A stretch of DNA of 64,000 bases from contig NZ_JAJTNP010000002.1 in assembly GCF_021311115.1 (NCBI RefSeq), positions 434,001 through 498,000 of the forward strand, given 5' to 3'. The notes under the pieces are model-generated. The model made no database searches. It saw nothing but the letters and a program-made list of their open reading frames with translations, and was not told the DNA's origin. The DNA is from Chryseobacterium gwangjuense. GTDB lineage: Bacteria; Bacteroidota; Bacteroidia; Flavobacteriales; Weeksellaceae. The translations under genes and the position numbers were made by a program. Below, piece after piece: positions 1 to 8,123 of this stretch (the first letter of the stretch is position 1; each line of letters opens with the position of its first letter).

Positions 1-394
1 GGCAGCCTAAGATGACAAATGAAATTTTAGAATAAATTCCGCCATTTGCGAAAACTCCCATATAAATTCCTGACGGAGCAGCGAGGAATAAAATCAGGAA
101 AATATAGATCTTTCCTGCGTTTTTATGAAAATTTTTGACACCAAAATCTTTTCTTATAATCGCTAAGAAACCACTCAGTAATACAAAAATACTTGTGTAC
201 ACATGCGTGTAGAAAAAGTAAAGATATTCTTGCCTTTCCCCAACTTCTGTTTGCTTAATCATTAAAAAGCTCACATCAGTTTTTAGTGGAATATATTCTA
301 ATGTTATTTTCAGCATCAGCCAAAAGAAATACCCGAACCCTATGATTAAAAGGATTTTTACTAAAATTAGGATATTTCTTTTGAGAGAAAGCAT
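1..394 (-). CDS. DUF2306-like membrane protein (3' end outside window)
   Basis: The first 131 codons of a minus-strand gene that leaves the window at base 1. It starts at the ATG at 394-392 and has no stop in the visible part. The protein begins MLSLKRN, followed by a hydrophobic helix at about residues 8-30 and a second after the THVYTS segment. A conserved-looking stretch follows: HKNAGKIY, then PSGIYMG and NGG. This pattern is what I associate with DUF2306 polytopic membrane proteins, whose function is unknown. Membrane location is well supported; the family name is moderately supported. It lies 14 bases downstream of the TonB-like gene and may be co-transcribed with it. Confidence 0.7.
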   Translation of the reverse strand, partial: MLSLKRNILILVKILLIIGFGYFFWLMLKITLEYIPLKTDVSFLMIKQTEVGERQEYLYFFYTHVYTSIFVLLSGFLAIIRKDFGVKNFHKNAGKIYIFLILFLAAPSGIYMGVFANGGIYSKISFVILGC

Positions 395-408
395 TTTAAA
401 ATTTATTT

Positions 409-825
409 CTATTCATCGAAATTCATTGTAATGGGTAGTTTAAATCTAAATTTTACTGGTTTCCCATCAATTTTAGCAGGAATCCATTTTGTTTTTGACA
501 TAAGCTTAGCTACACGCTCCATTTCTTTATTCAAAGACTTATTATCTCCTACGATATTTATATCTGTAACACTACCATCTTCGGAAATTATTAATTGAGC
601 TTCGGATTTAACCCTACCTTTAGCATTTACCTTATCCCAATCAATCAATTTAGCAAAATTTGTTTTGAAAACATTAATCCCTCCTGGATATATTGGAAAC
701 TCTTTGGATTTTTCTACATTGCCAAATTGTTCAGTTTCAAATATTTCGTTAGATGATGCATTTTGTTCTTGTGAGAGAGCTAAATGATATCCCAATATTA
801 AAATGAAAATTAGAGTCTTATTCAT
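409..825 (-). CDS. TonB C-terminal-like secreted protein
   Basis: A 138-residue protein with a signal peptide at about residues 1-19, ending near LALSQ. Residues from about 65 to the end resemble the TonB C-terminal domain: a GRVKSEAQLIISEDGSVTDI strand pair, a helix, then KTKWIPAKIDGKPVKFRFKL and a final PITMNF strand. There is no N-terminal anchor helix with a proline-rich spacer as in true TonB, so it is probably a soluble periplasmic or exported relative that does not transduce energy. It starts 6 bases downstream of the flavoprotein gene on the same strand, so it may be the second gene of that transcript. Its partner is unknown. Confidence 0.7.
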   Translation of the reverse strand: MNKTLIFILILGYHLALSQEQNASSNEIFETEQFGNVEKSKEFPIYPGGINVFKTNFAKLIDWDKVNAKGRVKSEAQLIISEDGSVTDINIVGDNKSLNKEMERVAKLMSKTKWIPAKIDGKPVKFRFKLPITMNFDE

Positions 826-831
826 TGTTTA

Positions 832-2037
832 TTAATTTCTATTATTCAAATCCTGAGCAATCAGCCACGATTCGCTCCAACACGCCTGAAAATTAAATCC
901 TCCTGTCACCGCATCAATATTTAAAACCTCTCCGGCAACATAAAAATTAGGCAAAATTTTCGAAGACATATTTTTAAAATTGATTTCTTTCAAATCAACT
1001 CCTCCTGCCGTTACAAATTCATCTTTAAAGGTTGATTTTCCGGTCACATTGAATTTCTTTTCGCATAAATTTTCAATGATTTTCTGCATTTCTTTTCCTG
1101 AAATATTGGCAACTTGTTTGTTCAGATCAACATTTGAAACCTCAAGAATTCTCTGCCAAAATCTGTTTGTGACTTCAAAAATCTTAGACTGTCCAATCGT
1201 TTTCTTCGGATTCGATTGTCTGAAATTCTGAAACAATTCTTCAGCATCCTCAATATCTTTAGAAATAAAATTGACTTCAATCTCAAAATTATATTTCACT
1301 TTGGCTAAATTAATCGCTTCCCAAGCCGATATTTTCAAAATTGCAGGTCCTGAAAGTCCCCAATGCGTAATCAGCAACGGTCCGCTTTCCTCGGTTTTTA
1401 ATTTAGGAATGGATGTTTCTGCCATTTCAAAACTTGTTCCGGCCAAATCTTTCAATAAAGGATCCTTAATATTAAAAGTAAAAAGCGACGGAACAAGGTC
1501 AATGATCTTATGACCTAAATTTTCAATCATTTTCAACGATTTTGGTGAGCTTCCTGTAGTGTAGATGATAAAATCAGCTTCAAAGTCACCTAAACTGGTT
1601 TTAACGATATATTTTTCGTCCTGCTTTTCAATTTCTTTGACGGAACATTTTGTCTTTACTTCAACATTTTTCTTCTGAATTTCATTCAAAAAAGTATTGA
1701 TAATCGTTTGTGAAGAATTACTTTCCGGGAAAATTCTATTGTCATTTTCTATTTTCAACGAAATGTTTCGGTTCTCAAACCATTCCATGGTGTCGCCCGG
1801 TTGAAACTTTGTGAAAACACTTAAGAGTTCCTTGTTTCCTCGAGGATAAAACTGAACCAGTTCTCTTGGATCAAAACAAGCATGGGTAACATTGCAACGT
1901 CCTCCTCCTGAAACTTTAACTTTCTGAAGGACATCTGAATTTTGTTCGAGAATGGTAATTTTATATTGTGTTTCGTCAAGATTTGCTGCACAGAAAAATC
2001 CTGCTGCACCGCCTCCGATAATGATAATTCGTTTCAT
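832..2037 (-). CDS. NAD(P)/FAD-dependent oxidoreductase, YhiN/HI0933 family
   Basis: A 401-residue flavoprotein. The N-terminus carries the Rossmann dinucleotide motif GGGAAG at residues 8-13, followed by a KVSGGGRCNVTH segment typical of HI0933-like proteins. The C-terminus has GGVDLKEI and then TGGFNFQACWSES, the second FAD-contacting region with the family's GG-N-Q arrangement. Length is normal for the family, whose physiological substrate is not established. It is probably cytosolic, as no signal peptide is visible. It is divergent from the thioesterase gene, with a 114-base spacer holding a -7-like element for each direction. Confidence 0.88.
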   Translation of the reverse strand: MKRIIIIGGGAAGFFCAANLDETQYKITILEQNSDVLQKVKVSGGGRCNVTHACFDPRELVQFYPRGNKELLSVFTKFQPGDTMEWFENRNISLKIENDNRIFPESNSSQTIINTFLNEIQKKNVEVKTKCSVKEIEKQDEKYIVKTSLGDFEADFIIYTTGSSPKSLKMIENLGHKIIDLVPSLFTFNIKDPLLKDLAGTSFEMAETSIPKLKTEESGPLLITHWGLSGPAILKISAWEAINLAKVKYNFEIEVNFISKDIEDAEELFQNFRQSNPKKTIGQSKIFEVTNRFWQRILEVSNVDLNKQVANISGKEMQKIIENLCEKKFNVTGKSTFKDEFVTAGGVDLKEINFKNMSSKILPNFYVAGEVLNIDAVTGGFNFQACWSESWLIAQDLNNRN

Positions 2038-2071
2038 AGTTTTATTAATCTTATGCTCAAGATTATTTTTA

Positions 2072-2079
2072 CAAAACTA
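2072..2079 (-). promoter_or_regulatory. -7 promoter element for the YhiN-type gene
   Basis: On the minus strand this reads TAGTTTTG, matching the Bacteroidota -7 consensus TAnnTTTG. It lies 34 bases upstream of the ATG at 2037. No clear TTG sits at the -33 distance. Inferred from the motif only. Confidence 0.35.
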
Positions 2080-2106
2080 CAATTTTTATAAACCATCTTA
2101 TTTGAG

Positions 2107-2114
2107 TAATTTTG
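2107..2114 (+). promoter_or_regulatory. -7 promoter element for the thioesterase gene
   Basis: TAATTTTG matches TAnnTTTG and lies 37 bases upstream of the ATG at 2152. No good -33 TTG is visible at the usual distance. Inferred from the motif only. Confidence 0.35.
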
Positions 2115-2151
2115 AAGAATATAATTTAATTATTTTAAAACTGATTTTTAA

Positions 2152-2643
2152 ATGATTTTTTACCATAAATTCGAAGTGCGTTGGAGCGATCTTGATGCCA
2201 ACAAACATTTAGCAAATTCATCTTACGTTCAATATTGTGCTCAAACCAGAATGGCTTTTATGAAGCTTGAAAAGATGGGAGTTACACAAATGAGCCGTTG
2301 GGGAATAGGTCCGGTTATCATGCATGAAAGATTTTCTTTTTTTAAGGAAATATTTGCTGATCAGACTGTTATTGTCAGCCTGGAAGTTGATGCTTGTGCA
2401 GAAGATTGTTCTATTTACCGTTTTGTACATAAATTTTATACTCCAGAAGGAGAGCACTGTGCAACTTCTGAAGCAACTGGTGTTTGGATCGATACGATGT
2501 TGAGAAAAATGACAACTCCTCCGGATGATGTAGTGGAAGCGATCAATAAATATAAAAGCCCGAATACAATAGTTTTGACGAGAGAAGATTTTAAAAAATT
2601 ACCTTTCCGTCCAGAAAATATTGATCCGTCGGCTTTCAACTAA
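2152..2643 (+). CDS. Acyl-CoA thioesterase, 4HBT/YbgC-like hotdog fold
   Basis: A 163-residue cytosolic protein with the hotdog thioesterase signature near the N-terminus. RWSDLDANKHLANSSYVQY has Asp15 in the position of the catalytic Asp of 4-hydroxybenzoyl-CoA thioesterases, followed by the helix carrying AQTRMAFM. The middle has the expected strands (ERFSFFKEI, VIVSLEV, YRFVHKF). Expected reaction: hydrolysis of an acyl-CoA or acyl-ACP to the free acid; the natural substrate cannot be told. The ATG at 2152 leaves no room for a signal sequence. thiL follows after 80 bases on the same strand. Confidence 0.85.
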   Translation: MIFYHKFEVRWSDLDANKHLANSSYVQYCAQTRMAFMKLEKMGVTQMSRWGIGPVIMHERFSFFKEIFADQTVIVSLEVDACAEDCSIYRFVHKFYTPEGEHCATSEATGVWIDTMLRKMTTPPDDVVEAINKYKSPNTIVLTREDFKKLPFRPENIDPSAFN

Positions 2644-2682
2644 AATGGTTTTTAGTTTAATGTTTTGAGTTTAGAGTTCAGA

Positions 2683-2719
2683 CATTATTCATTACCAATT
2701 ACTCATTATTTATAATTAA
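2683..2719 (+). repeat. AT-rich CATTA-type spacer repeat
   Basis: Between the thioesterase and thiL the sequence has short near-repeats built on ATTCATTACC and ACTCATTATT, plus TTTAG/TTTGAG repeats just before. No promoter hexamer or stable hairpin is evident. It may be a decayed simple repeat. Confidence 0.35.
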
Positions 2720-2723
2720 AAAT

Positions 2724-3788
2724 ATGTTTGAAGATAAATCACAGGAACTAACACCGATTTCCAAATTAGGAGAATTTGGGTTAATAAAACACCTGACAGA
2801 GCATTTTCCTTTATCCAACGAATCTTCGGAGCTTGGAGTGGGAGATGATGCGGCAGTTATTAATCCTGAAAATAAAAAAGTTGTTCTTACAACAGATGTT
2901 TTGGCAGAAGGAGTACACTTCAATTTAGGTTATGTTCCATTGAAGCATTTGGGGTATAAAGCGGTTGTTGTGAATTTGAGTGATATTGCAGCAATGAATG
3001 CAACACCAACTCAAATCTTAGTTTCATTGGCTGTTTCCAATCGTTTCCCGGTAGAAGCGTTAGAAGAATTGTATTCCGGAATTCAGGCGGCTTGCAGTCG
3101 ATATAAAGTGGATTTGATAGGAGGTGATACCACAAGTTCTAATGCTGGTCTTGTGATGAGCATCACAGCAATTGGATTGGAAAATGAAGAAAATATTGTA
3201 AAAAGAAGCGGTGCGCAACCTAATGATTTGCTTGTGGTAACGGGAGATTTAGGAGGTGCTTATATGGGACTTCAGATTTTAGAAAGAGAACACGCGGTTT
3301 TCTTAGCAGATCCAAATATGCAACCTGAAATGGAGGGTTATGATTATATTCTGGAAAGACAATTAAAGCCGGAAGCAAGAACAGATGTAAAAGGGATTTT
3401 AGAAGAACTGGATATTAAACCAACTTCTATGATTGATATTTCAGATGGTTTGGCTTCAGAAATCCTGCATCTTTCAGACCAATCGAAAGTAGGTTTTAGA
3501 TTGTATGAAGAGAAAGTTCCGATGGATAATTTGACAATTGCAACTGCGGATGATTTTAATTTAAATCCAGTCATGACTGCATTGAGCGGAGGTGAAGATT
3601 ATGAATTGTTGTTTACGATTTCTCCGAATGATTTTGATAAGATTAAAAATCATCCTGATTTTACCATTATTGGCCATGCTGTAGAGAAAGAAGAAGGTAA
3701 TTTTATGGTAGCAAGAGGTTCCAATCAATTGGTTGCTTTAACGGCACAAGGTTGGGATGCTTTTCTAGGAAATCAACAAAACGATTAA
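2724..3788 (+). CDS. thiL: Thiamine-monophosphate kinase
   Basis: A 354-residue ThiL: it phosphorylates thiamine monophosphate with ATP to give thiamine diphosphate, the last step of cofactor synthesis. The N-terminal ATP/Mg site reads GVGDDAAVI (Asp41-Asp42). The second signature is LTTDVLAEGVHF, followed by KAVVVNLSDIAAMNA and the GGDTTSS loop. The C-terminal AIRS-like half has MIDISDGLASEILHL and LSGGEDYELLF, all hallmarks of the family. Length is normal. The protein is cytosolic. A hairpin terminator follows within 30 bases of the stop codon. No other thiamine genes are adjacent. Confidence 0.96.
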   Translation: MFEDKSQELTPISKLGEFGLIKHLTEHFPLSNESSELGVGDDAAVINPENKKVVLTTDVLAEGVHFNLGYVPLKHLGYKAVVVNLSDIAAMNATPTQILVSLAVSNRFPVEALEELYSGIQAACSRYKVDLIGGDTTSSNAGLVMSITAIGLENEENIVKRSGAQPNDLLVVTGDLGGAYMGLQILEREHAVFLADPNMQPEMEGYDYILERQLKPEARTDVKGILEELDIKPTSMIDISDGLASEILHLSDQSKVGFRLYEEKVPMDNLTIATADDFNLNPVMTALSGGEDYELLFTISPNDFDKIKNHPDFTIIGHAVEKEEGNFMVARGSNQLVALTAQGWDAFLGNQQND

Positions 3789-3815
3789 ATTTTATTTAAT
3801 TTTAAATATTGTGAG

Positions 3816-3844
3816 ACCACTGCTTTTTGTAGTGGTTTTTGTTT
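3816..3844 (+). terminator. Rho-independent terminator after thiL
   Basis: The stem ACCACTGC / GTAGTGGT, with one G-T pair and a five-T loop, spans 3816-3836 and is followed by TTTTGTTT. Confidence 0.7.
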
Positions 3845-3860
3845 AAAAATAAAAATTTGT

Positions 3861-4355
3861 ATGAAATTATATAACTATTTGGCGTTTTCGATCTATCAAA
3901 TTTTTCATAAAACGATAAAAAGGGAAGATCATTTTACATTAATTATTAAAACGTCATTTGTTTTAACTTTAATGATATTGCTAATATTTTATTCTATCCT
4001 ATTTTATTTAGATTTAAAAGGATATCATCATAATTTAATACCTAAACTGTATTTGTTTCTTATGATGTTAATAATCTGGCTACCAAATTATTTCTATCTG
4101 AAGAAAGAAAAATTTTTAAACAGTGATTTTTTGTTTAGTTACAAAAATGTACTTTCTTTTTTATTAGTAATTTTTGGTTTGGGGAGTGTTTTTATATCTG
4201 TGGCAAATAAGAATCGAGAAAAAATTTTTAAGGAAAGAGGATATTCGCAGGAAGTAATTGACAATGGAGGAGTCGAGCCTTTTGATCCTACTAAAAAACC
4301 AGAATCTCTTGAAGGAGACCTAAGACTTTGGTATTATAATACTTTTGAGAAATAA
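3861..4355 (+). CDS. Hypothetical three-helix membrane protein
   Basis: A 164-residue protein that I do not recognise. It has three predicted membrane helices at roughly residues 24-51, 59-80 and 92-112. A charged soluble tail follows (KNREKIFKERGYSQEVIDNG), ending in a Pro/Asp-rich segment. It is flanked by terminators on both sides (3816-3844 and 4371-4395), so it is probably a single-gene transcription unit. The start at 3861 is the first ATG after the upstream terminator. Codon use looks like that of its neighbours. Confidence 0.65.
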   Translation: MKLYNYLAFSIYQIFHKTIKREDHFTLIIKTSFVLTLMILLIFYSILFYLDLKGYHHNLIPKLYLFLMMLIIWLPNYFYLKKEKFLNSDFLFSYKNVLSFLLVIFGLGSVFISVANKNREKIFKERGYSQEVIDNGGVEPFDPTKKPESLEGDLRLWYYNTFEK

Positions 4356-4370
4356 ATGATCAAAATAGAA

Positions 4371-4395
4371 AACCAGCTCAAAACTGAGCTGGTTT
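4371..4395. terminator. Bidirectional terminator between the membrane protein and pepT
   Basis: A perfect nine-base stem AACCAGCTC / GAGCTGGTT with a short loop lies between two convergent genes. A run of A on one side and T on the other suits termination in both directions. Confidence 0.8.
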
Positions 4396-4417
4396 ATAAT
4401 TTATTCAGATGAAAACC

Positions 4418-5665
4418 TTACGCTTTCACAATATTCAAAATAACCTCCATTGCTTTTTGCATACTTTCCAAAGCAACATATTCGTAAGGTCCGTGGAAAT
4501 TGATTCCTCCTGCGAAAATATTCGGACAAGGCAATCCCATATAAGACAATTGAGCTCCGTCTGTTCCTCCTCTGATCGCTTTAATTTTAGGCTCTATTCC
4601 TGCTTCTTTCATTGCTGCTGCTGCAAGATCGATGATGTGCATTTTTCCCTCAAATTGCTGCTTCATGTTTCTGTATTGTTCTTTAATCTCTACTTCAGCA
4701 GTTCCTTCACCATGTTTTTGATTAAATTCAGCTACTTTTTCTTCCATGAACTTCTTTCTTGCTTCAAATTTATCAGCATCGTGGTCACGGATGATATATT
4801 GAAGTTTAGCCTCAGAAATGTCAGCATTTAAGTCCATTAAATGATAGAAACCGTCAAAACCTTTAGTGGTAGCCGGAGTTTCATTAGCCGGAAGCGTTTG
4901 AGCAAATTCAGAAGCCAACAAAGCGGCATTGATCATTTTTCCGTAGGCATAACCTGGGTGAACACTTAATCCGTGGATTTTTACCACAGCACCTGCAGCA
5001 TTGAAGTTTTCATATTCCAGTTCTCCAACTTCTCCGCCGTCCATTGTGTAAGCGAATTCAGCTCCGAATTTAGCTACATCGAATTTATGCGCTCCTCTTC
5101 CGATTTCTTCGTCAGGAGTAAATCCTACAGCAATTCTTCCGTGTTTGATTTCAGGATGAGCCATTAAATACTCAGCAGCAGTAACGATTTCTGCACAACC
5201 TGCTTTATCATCGGCTCCAAGAAGAGTTGTTCCGTCAGTAGTAATCAAAGTCTGACCGATATATTTTTTTAAACTTTCAAATTTTGATGAGGATAAAGTA
5301 AATCCTGTTGTTTGGTTTAATACTAAATCATTCCCGTCATAATTTTCCCAAACCTGAGGTTTTACGTTTTCTCCGCTGAAATCCGGTGAAGTATCGTAAT
5401 GAGAAATAAATCCAATTGTTGGTTGGTTATCATTTTCAAGATTTGAAGGAACATATCCCATGATATAACCATTGTCATCAATCGATACCTCTTCAAGACC
5501 GATCGTTTTCAACTCTTCAGTAATGAATTTTGCGATATCCCACTGTCTCTCCGTAGAAGGGGTTGTTTCGCTTTCTGCGTCACTTGTTGAGTATATTTTT
5601 ACATAATTAAGAAAACGGTTCAGTAACTTTTCTTTCCACACCTGGTTGAATTCTATTGCACTCAT
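4418..5665 (-). CDS. pepT: Peptidase T (tripeptide aminopeptidase, M20B)
   Basis: A 415-residue cytosolic zinc aminopeptidase that removes the N-terminal residue from tripeptides. The di-zinc site is visible: ISHYDTSPDFSG with His89 and Asp91, LLGADDKAG with bridging Asp152, and FTPDEEIGRGAHKFD with catalytic Glu186 and ligand Glu187. The C-terminus has AIRGGTDGAQLSYMGLPCPN followed by FHGPYEYV, including the last His ligand. Length matches the family. It is convergent with the upstream membrane-protein gene and divergent from the lyase gene. A -7-like element sits 20 bases before the ATG. Confidence 0.96.
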   Translation of the reverse strand: MSAIEFNQVWKEKLLNRFLNYVKIYSTSDAESETTPSTERQWDIAKFITEELKTIGLEEVSIDDNGYIMGYVPSNLENDNQPTIGFISHYDTSPDFSGENVKPQVWENYDGNDLVLNQTTGFTLSSSKFESLKKYIGQTLITTDGTTLLGADDKAGCAEIVTAAEYLMAHPEIKHGRIAVGFTPDEEIGRGAHKFDVAKFGAEFAYTMDGGEVGELEYENFNAAGAVVKIHGLSVHPGYAYGKMINAALLASEFAQTLPANETPATTKGFDGFYHLMDLNADISEAKLQYIIRDHDADKFEARKKFMEEKVAEFNQKHGEGTAEVEIKEQYRNMKQQFEGKMHIIDLAAAAMKEAGIEPKIKAIRGGTDGAQLSYMGLPCPNIFAGGINFHGPYEYVALESMQKAMEVILNIVKA

Positions 5666-5684
5666 TATTAGTATAAATTTCCGG

Positions 5685-5692
5685 CAAAGTTA
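5685..5692 (-). promoter_or_regulatory. -7 promoter element for pepT
   Basis: On the minus strand this reads TAACTTTG, matching TAnnTTTG, 20 bases from the ATG at 5665. The -33 region has TTC rather than TTG at a 17-base spacing. Confidence 0.42.
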
Positions 5693-5825
5693 GCAATTTT
5701 GATGCTCAGAATAATTTATTTGGGAATGAATATCAACTATCGAAATTTTAAATCGGATATAAATATTTGAGAATCAAAATAATGTTAACTTTATACAAGC
5801 TATTTATGAACTTATTTAGTTTTAT

Positions 5826-5833
5826 TATATTTG
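5826..5833 (+). promoter_or_regulatory. -7 promoter element for the HMG-CoA lyase-like gene
   Basis: TATATTTG matches TAnnTTTG and lies 19 bases before the ATG at 5853. No TTG at the -33 distance. Confidence 0.38.
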
Positions 5834-5852
5834 AGAAAATCTAAACGTAAAA

Positions 5853-6701
5853 ATGTTTCTTACTGAATGTCCGCGCGATGCAATGCAGGGTTGGGGAGAA
5901 TTTATCCCTACCGATAAAAAAATAGATTATATCAACTCTTTAATGGATGTTGGTTTCGATGTATTGGATTGTCTGAGCTTTGTATCTCCAAAAGCAATTC
6001 CTCAAATGGCTGATTCCGATGAGGTTGCTGAAAATATCGATAAATCCCGCTCCAATACAAAAGTTTCTGCAATTGTAGCCAATTACAGAGGTGCTGAAAA
6101 GGCATTAAAACATCAGGCGGTAGATATTATCGGGTTTCCGTTTTCTATTTCTGAAACTTTTCAGCATAGAAATACGAATAAAAATCAAGAGGAAGCTTTC
6201 GAAGAAATTATCAAAATGTTGGAACTTGTAAAAAGTGAGAACAGACAATTAAATATCTATTTTTCAATGGCTTTTGGAAATCCTTATGGTGAAATGTGGA
6301 AATGGGAAGATGTTGATTTCTGGGCACAACGATTTTCAGAAATTGGGGTAAAAGATATTCTACTTTCTGATACAACAGGAGTGGCAACACCGGAAACCAT
6401 TGCTCTTTTATTCGAAAAAATACCGTCTAAATATCCTGAAATTAACTTTGGAGGACATTTTCATAACCGATATGAAGATTCTTATTCAAAATTAAAAGCG
6501 GCTTATGATAAAGGCTGTACACGATTCGACAGTGCCATCAAAGGAATTGGCGGTTGTCCTATGGCGAAAGATGATTTAGTGGGAAATATGCCTACTGAAC
6601 AAGTCATCAACTTTATGAGTGTAGAAAAAGTAGACCATAAATTAAATTTATTAAACTTCGAAAGTTCTTATAATAAAGCGAAGGATATTTTTCATTTTTA
6701 A
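5853..6701 (+). CDS. Hydroxymethylglutaryl-CoA lyase-like protein (DRE-TIM)
   Basis: A 282-residue TIM-barrel metallolyase. HMG-CoA lyase splits HMG-CoA into acetyl-CoA and acetoacetate, the last step of leucine breakdown. Visible active-site elements: PRDAMQ at residues 7-12 (catalytic Arg8-Asp9), SFVSPKAIPQMADSDEV at 42-58, LLSDTTGVATP at 170-180, the metal-binding HFHNR with His202 and His204, and the mobile loop GIGGCPMAKDDLVGN with Cys235. The N-terminal motif differs from the usual GPRDGLQ, and the loop carries a DDL insert instead of GAS, so this is a divergent branch. The exact acyl-CoA substrate is therefore less certain than the reaction type. No other leucine-degradation genes are adjacent. 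Confidence 0.85.
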   Translation: MFLTECPRDAMQGWGEFIPTDKKIDYINSLMDVGFDVLDCLSFVSPKAIPQMADSDEVAENIDKSRSNTKVSAIVANYRGAEKALKHQAVDIIGFPFSISETFQHRNTNKNQEEAFEEIIKMLELVKSENRQLNIYFSMAFGNPYGEMWKWEDVDFWAQRFSEIGVKDILLSDTTGVATPETIALLFEKIPSKYPEINFGGHFHNRYEDSYSKLKAAYDKGCTRFDSAIKGIGGCPMAKDDLVGNMPTEQVINFMSVEKVDHKLNLLNFESSYNKAKDIFHF

Positions 6702-6726
6702 TAAATATCTTTAAACGATACAATAT

Positions 6727-6748
6727 AAAGCGGGCTTTGGTCCGCTTT
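6727..6748 (+). terminator. Possible terminator after the lyase-like gene
   Basis: The seven-base stem AAAGCGG / CCGCTTT with an eight-base loop is followed only by GTTATTC, so the T-tract is weak. Confidence 0.5.
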
Positions 6749-6789
6749 GTTATTCAGAAACCAATTTTATAATCCCAAAAATCAACAAA

Positions 6790-7626
6790 ATGTCACCAAT
6801 AATCACTCCTTTAGAATTAAAGAATCTTCCAACTGAAAATCTCATCATTTTAGATGCAAGAGTAGGAAAAGATGTATATCAAAACTATCTGAACAACCAC
6901 ATTAAAGGAGCAAGATTCATTGATTTGGATAAAGACTTGGCGGAAATTGGTGAAGATGCTGCTTTTGGAGGAAGGCATCCTCTTCCAAGTGTTGAAAAAT
7001 TTGCAGAAACACTTTCCAATCTTGGAATATCAGAAGATGCCCATCTTATTGTTTATGATGATAAAAATGGTTCAAATGCTGCTGCAAGAGCTTGGTGGAT
7101 GCTGAAATCTTTTGGATTTGAAAATGTTCAGGTCCTGGATGGAGGATTCCAAAATGCAGAAAAAGAAGGATTGGAATTTTCTTCAGGCGAAGAAGTTTTT
7201 GAAAAAGCAGAAGTAATCAAAAAAGAGGATTGGGATCTTCCGACTTCAACGTTAGAAATTGTTGAAAATGAATTAACAAACCATTCTTCTACGGTAATTG
7301 ATGTAAGAGATGCTTATCGTTACAAAGGAGAATCTGAACCGATTGATTTGGTTGCCGGTCATATTCCAGGAGCGATTAATATTCCTTTTTCTGAAAATCT
7401 TGATGAAAATGGAAATTTCCTGAAACCTGAGATTTTAAAAGAAAAATATTCAAAATTGTTGGAGGATAAACCTGAAAATTTAATCATTCATTGTGGTTCC
7501 GGAGTGACGGCTTGCCATACCATTTTAGCATTGGATTATGCGGGTCTTAAAATCCCGAATTTATATGTCGGCTCTTGGAGCGAGTGGAGCAGAAGAGAAG
7601 GAAAAGAGATTGCAAAAGAAGTTTAA
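6790..7626 (+). CDS. sseA: 3-mercaptopyruvate-type sulfurtransferase, two rhodanese domains
   Basis: A 278-residue cytosolic protein with two tandem rhodanese domains. The N-terminal domain (about residues 1-135) is catalytically silent: it has LDARVGKD and ARAWWMLKSFG but no active-site Cys. The C-terminal domain (about 150-278) has the loop CGSGVTA with nucleophile Cys235. This loop is typical of mercaptopyruvate sulfurtransferases such as E. coli SseA, whereas thiosulfate enzymes usually have CRKGVT. The expected reaction is transfer of sulfane sulfur from 3-mercaptopyruvate to a thiol or cyanide. The VIDVRD and GHIPGA motifs are normal. Substrate preference is inferred from the loop. Confidence 0.9.
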   Translation: MSPIITPLELKNLPTENLIILDARVGKDVYQNYLNNHIKGARFIDLDKDLAEIGEDAAFGGRHPLPSVEKFAETLSNLGISEDAHLIVYDDKNGSNAAARAWWMLKSFGFENVQVLDGGFQNAEKEGLEFSSGEEVFEKAEVIKKEDWDLPTSTLEIVENELTNHSSTVIDVRDAYRYKGESEPIDLVAGHIPGAINIPFSENLDENGNFLKPEILKEKYSKLLEDKPENLIIHCGSGVTACHTILALDYAGLKIPNLYVGSWSEWSRREGKEIAKEV

Positions 7627-7647
7627 ACAATAAATTGTGTTCTGTGT

Positions 7648-7720
7648 GTCATTCTGACGAAGGAAGAATCTCATGTTATTTTATAGATTCTTCACTCCAT
7701 TTCATTACGGTCAGAATGAC
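7648..7720. repeat. REP-like interrupted palindrome (about 73 bp)
   Basis: An outer 11-base arm GTCATTCTGAC (7648-7658) pairs with GTCAGAATGAC (7710-7720). An inner 9-base arm GAAGAATCT (7663-7671) pairs with AGATTCTTC (7685-7693). The right side has a longer unpaired insert. The GTCATTCTGA...GAAGAATCTC design resembles dispersed palindromic repeats I know from Bacteroidota genomes. Only one copy is present in this window. Confidence 0.65.
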
Positions 7721-7752
7721 AGTGGGATTTAATATACTTAAGACAAAATAAA

Positions 7753-7778
7753 GGGCTGTCAATTTTGACAGCCTTTTT
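7753..7778. terminator. Terminator between sseA and the DUF59 gene
   Basis: The stem GGCTGTCAA / TTGACAGCC with a two-base loop is followed by TTTTTT. It lies between convergent genes and can serve either. Confidence 0.8.
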
Positions 7779-7793
7779 TATTGTAATCCGAAT

Positions 7794-8120
7794 TTAAAGC
7801 ATTCCCAGCTCAAATTTCGCTTCTTCACTCATCATGTCCTTGTTCCAGCTTGGCTCGAAAGTAAGCTCTAAGTCGACACTTTTTACATTTTCTACTTCCG
7901 CTACTTTGTCTTTTACTTCCTGAGGAAGCGTTTCTGCAACAGGACAGTTCGGAGTAGTAAGTGTCATAATGATTTTAACATCTGCATCATCAGAAATCTG
8001 CACGTCATAAACTAAGCCCAATTCGTAGATATCTACCGGAATTTCAGGATCATATACAGTTTTTAAAACGTTGATAATTTCTTCACCGATGTCAGCAATC
8101 TGATCGTCTGTAAATTTCAT
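7794..8120 (-). CDS. SUF-associated Fe-S assembly protein, DUF59/MIP18 family
   Basis: A 108-residue single-domain protein. It shows the DUF59 pattern: VYDPEIPVDIYELGLVYDV near the N-terminus, then TLTTPNCPVAETLP with the conserved Cys59, and a final LTFEPSW. Members such as SufT and the MIP18 homologues help in maturation of Fe-S proteins in the cytosol. In Bacteroidota this form usually sits near suf genes, but none are present here. It ends three bases before the exonuclease gene begins on the same strand reading, so the two are probably co-transcribed, with the exonuclease first. Confidence 0.87.
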   Translation of the reverse strand: MKFTDDQIADIGEEIINVLKTVYDPEIPVDIYELGLVYDVQISDDADVKIIMTLTTPNCPVAETLPQEVKDKVAEVENVKSVDLELTFEPSWNKDMMSEEAKFELGML

Positions 8121-8123
8121 TTT

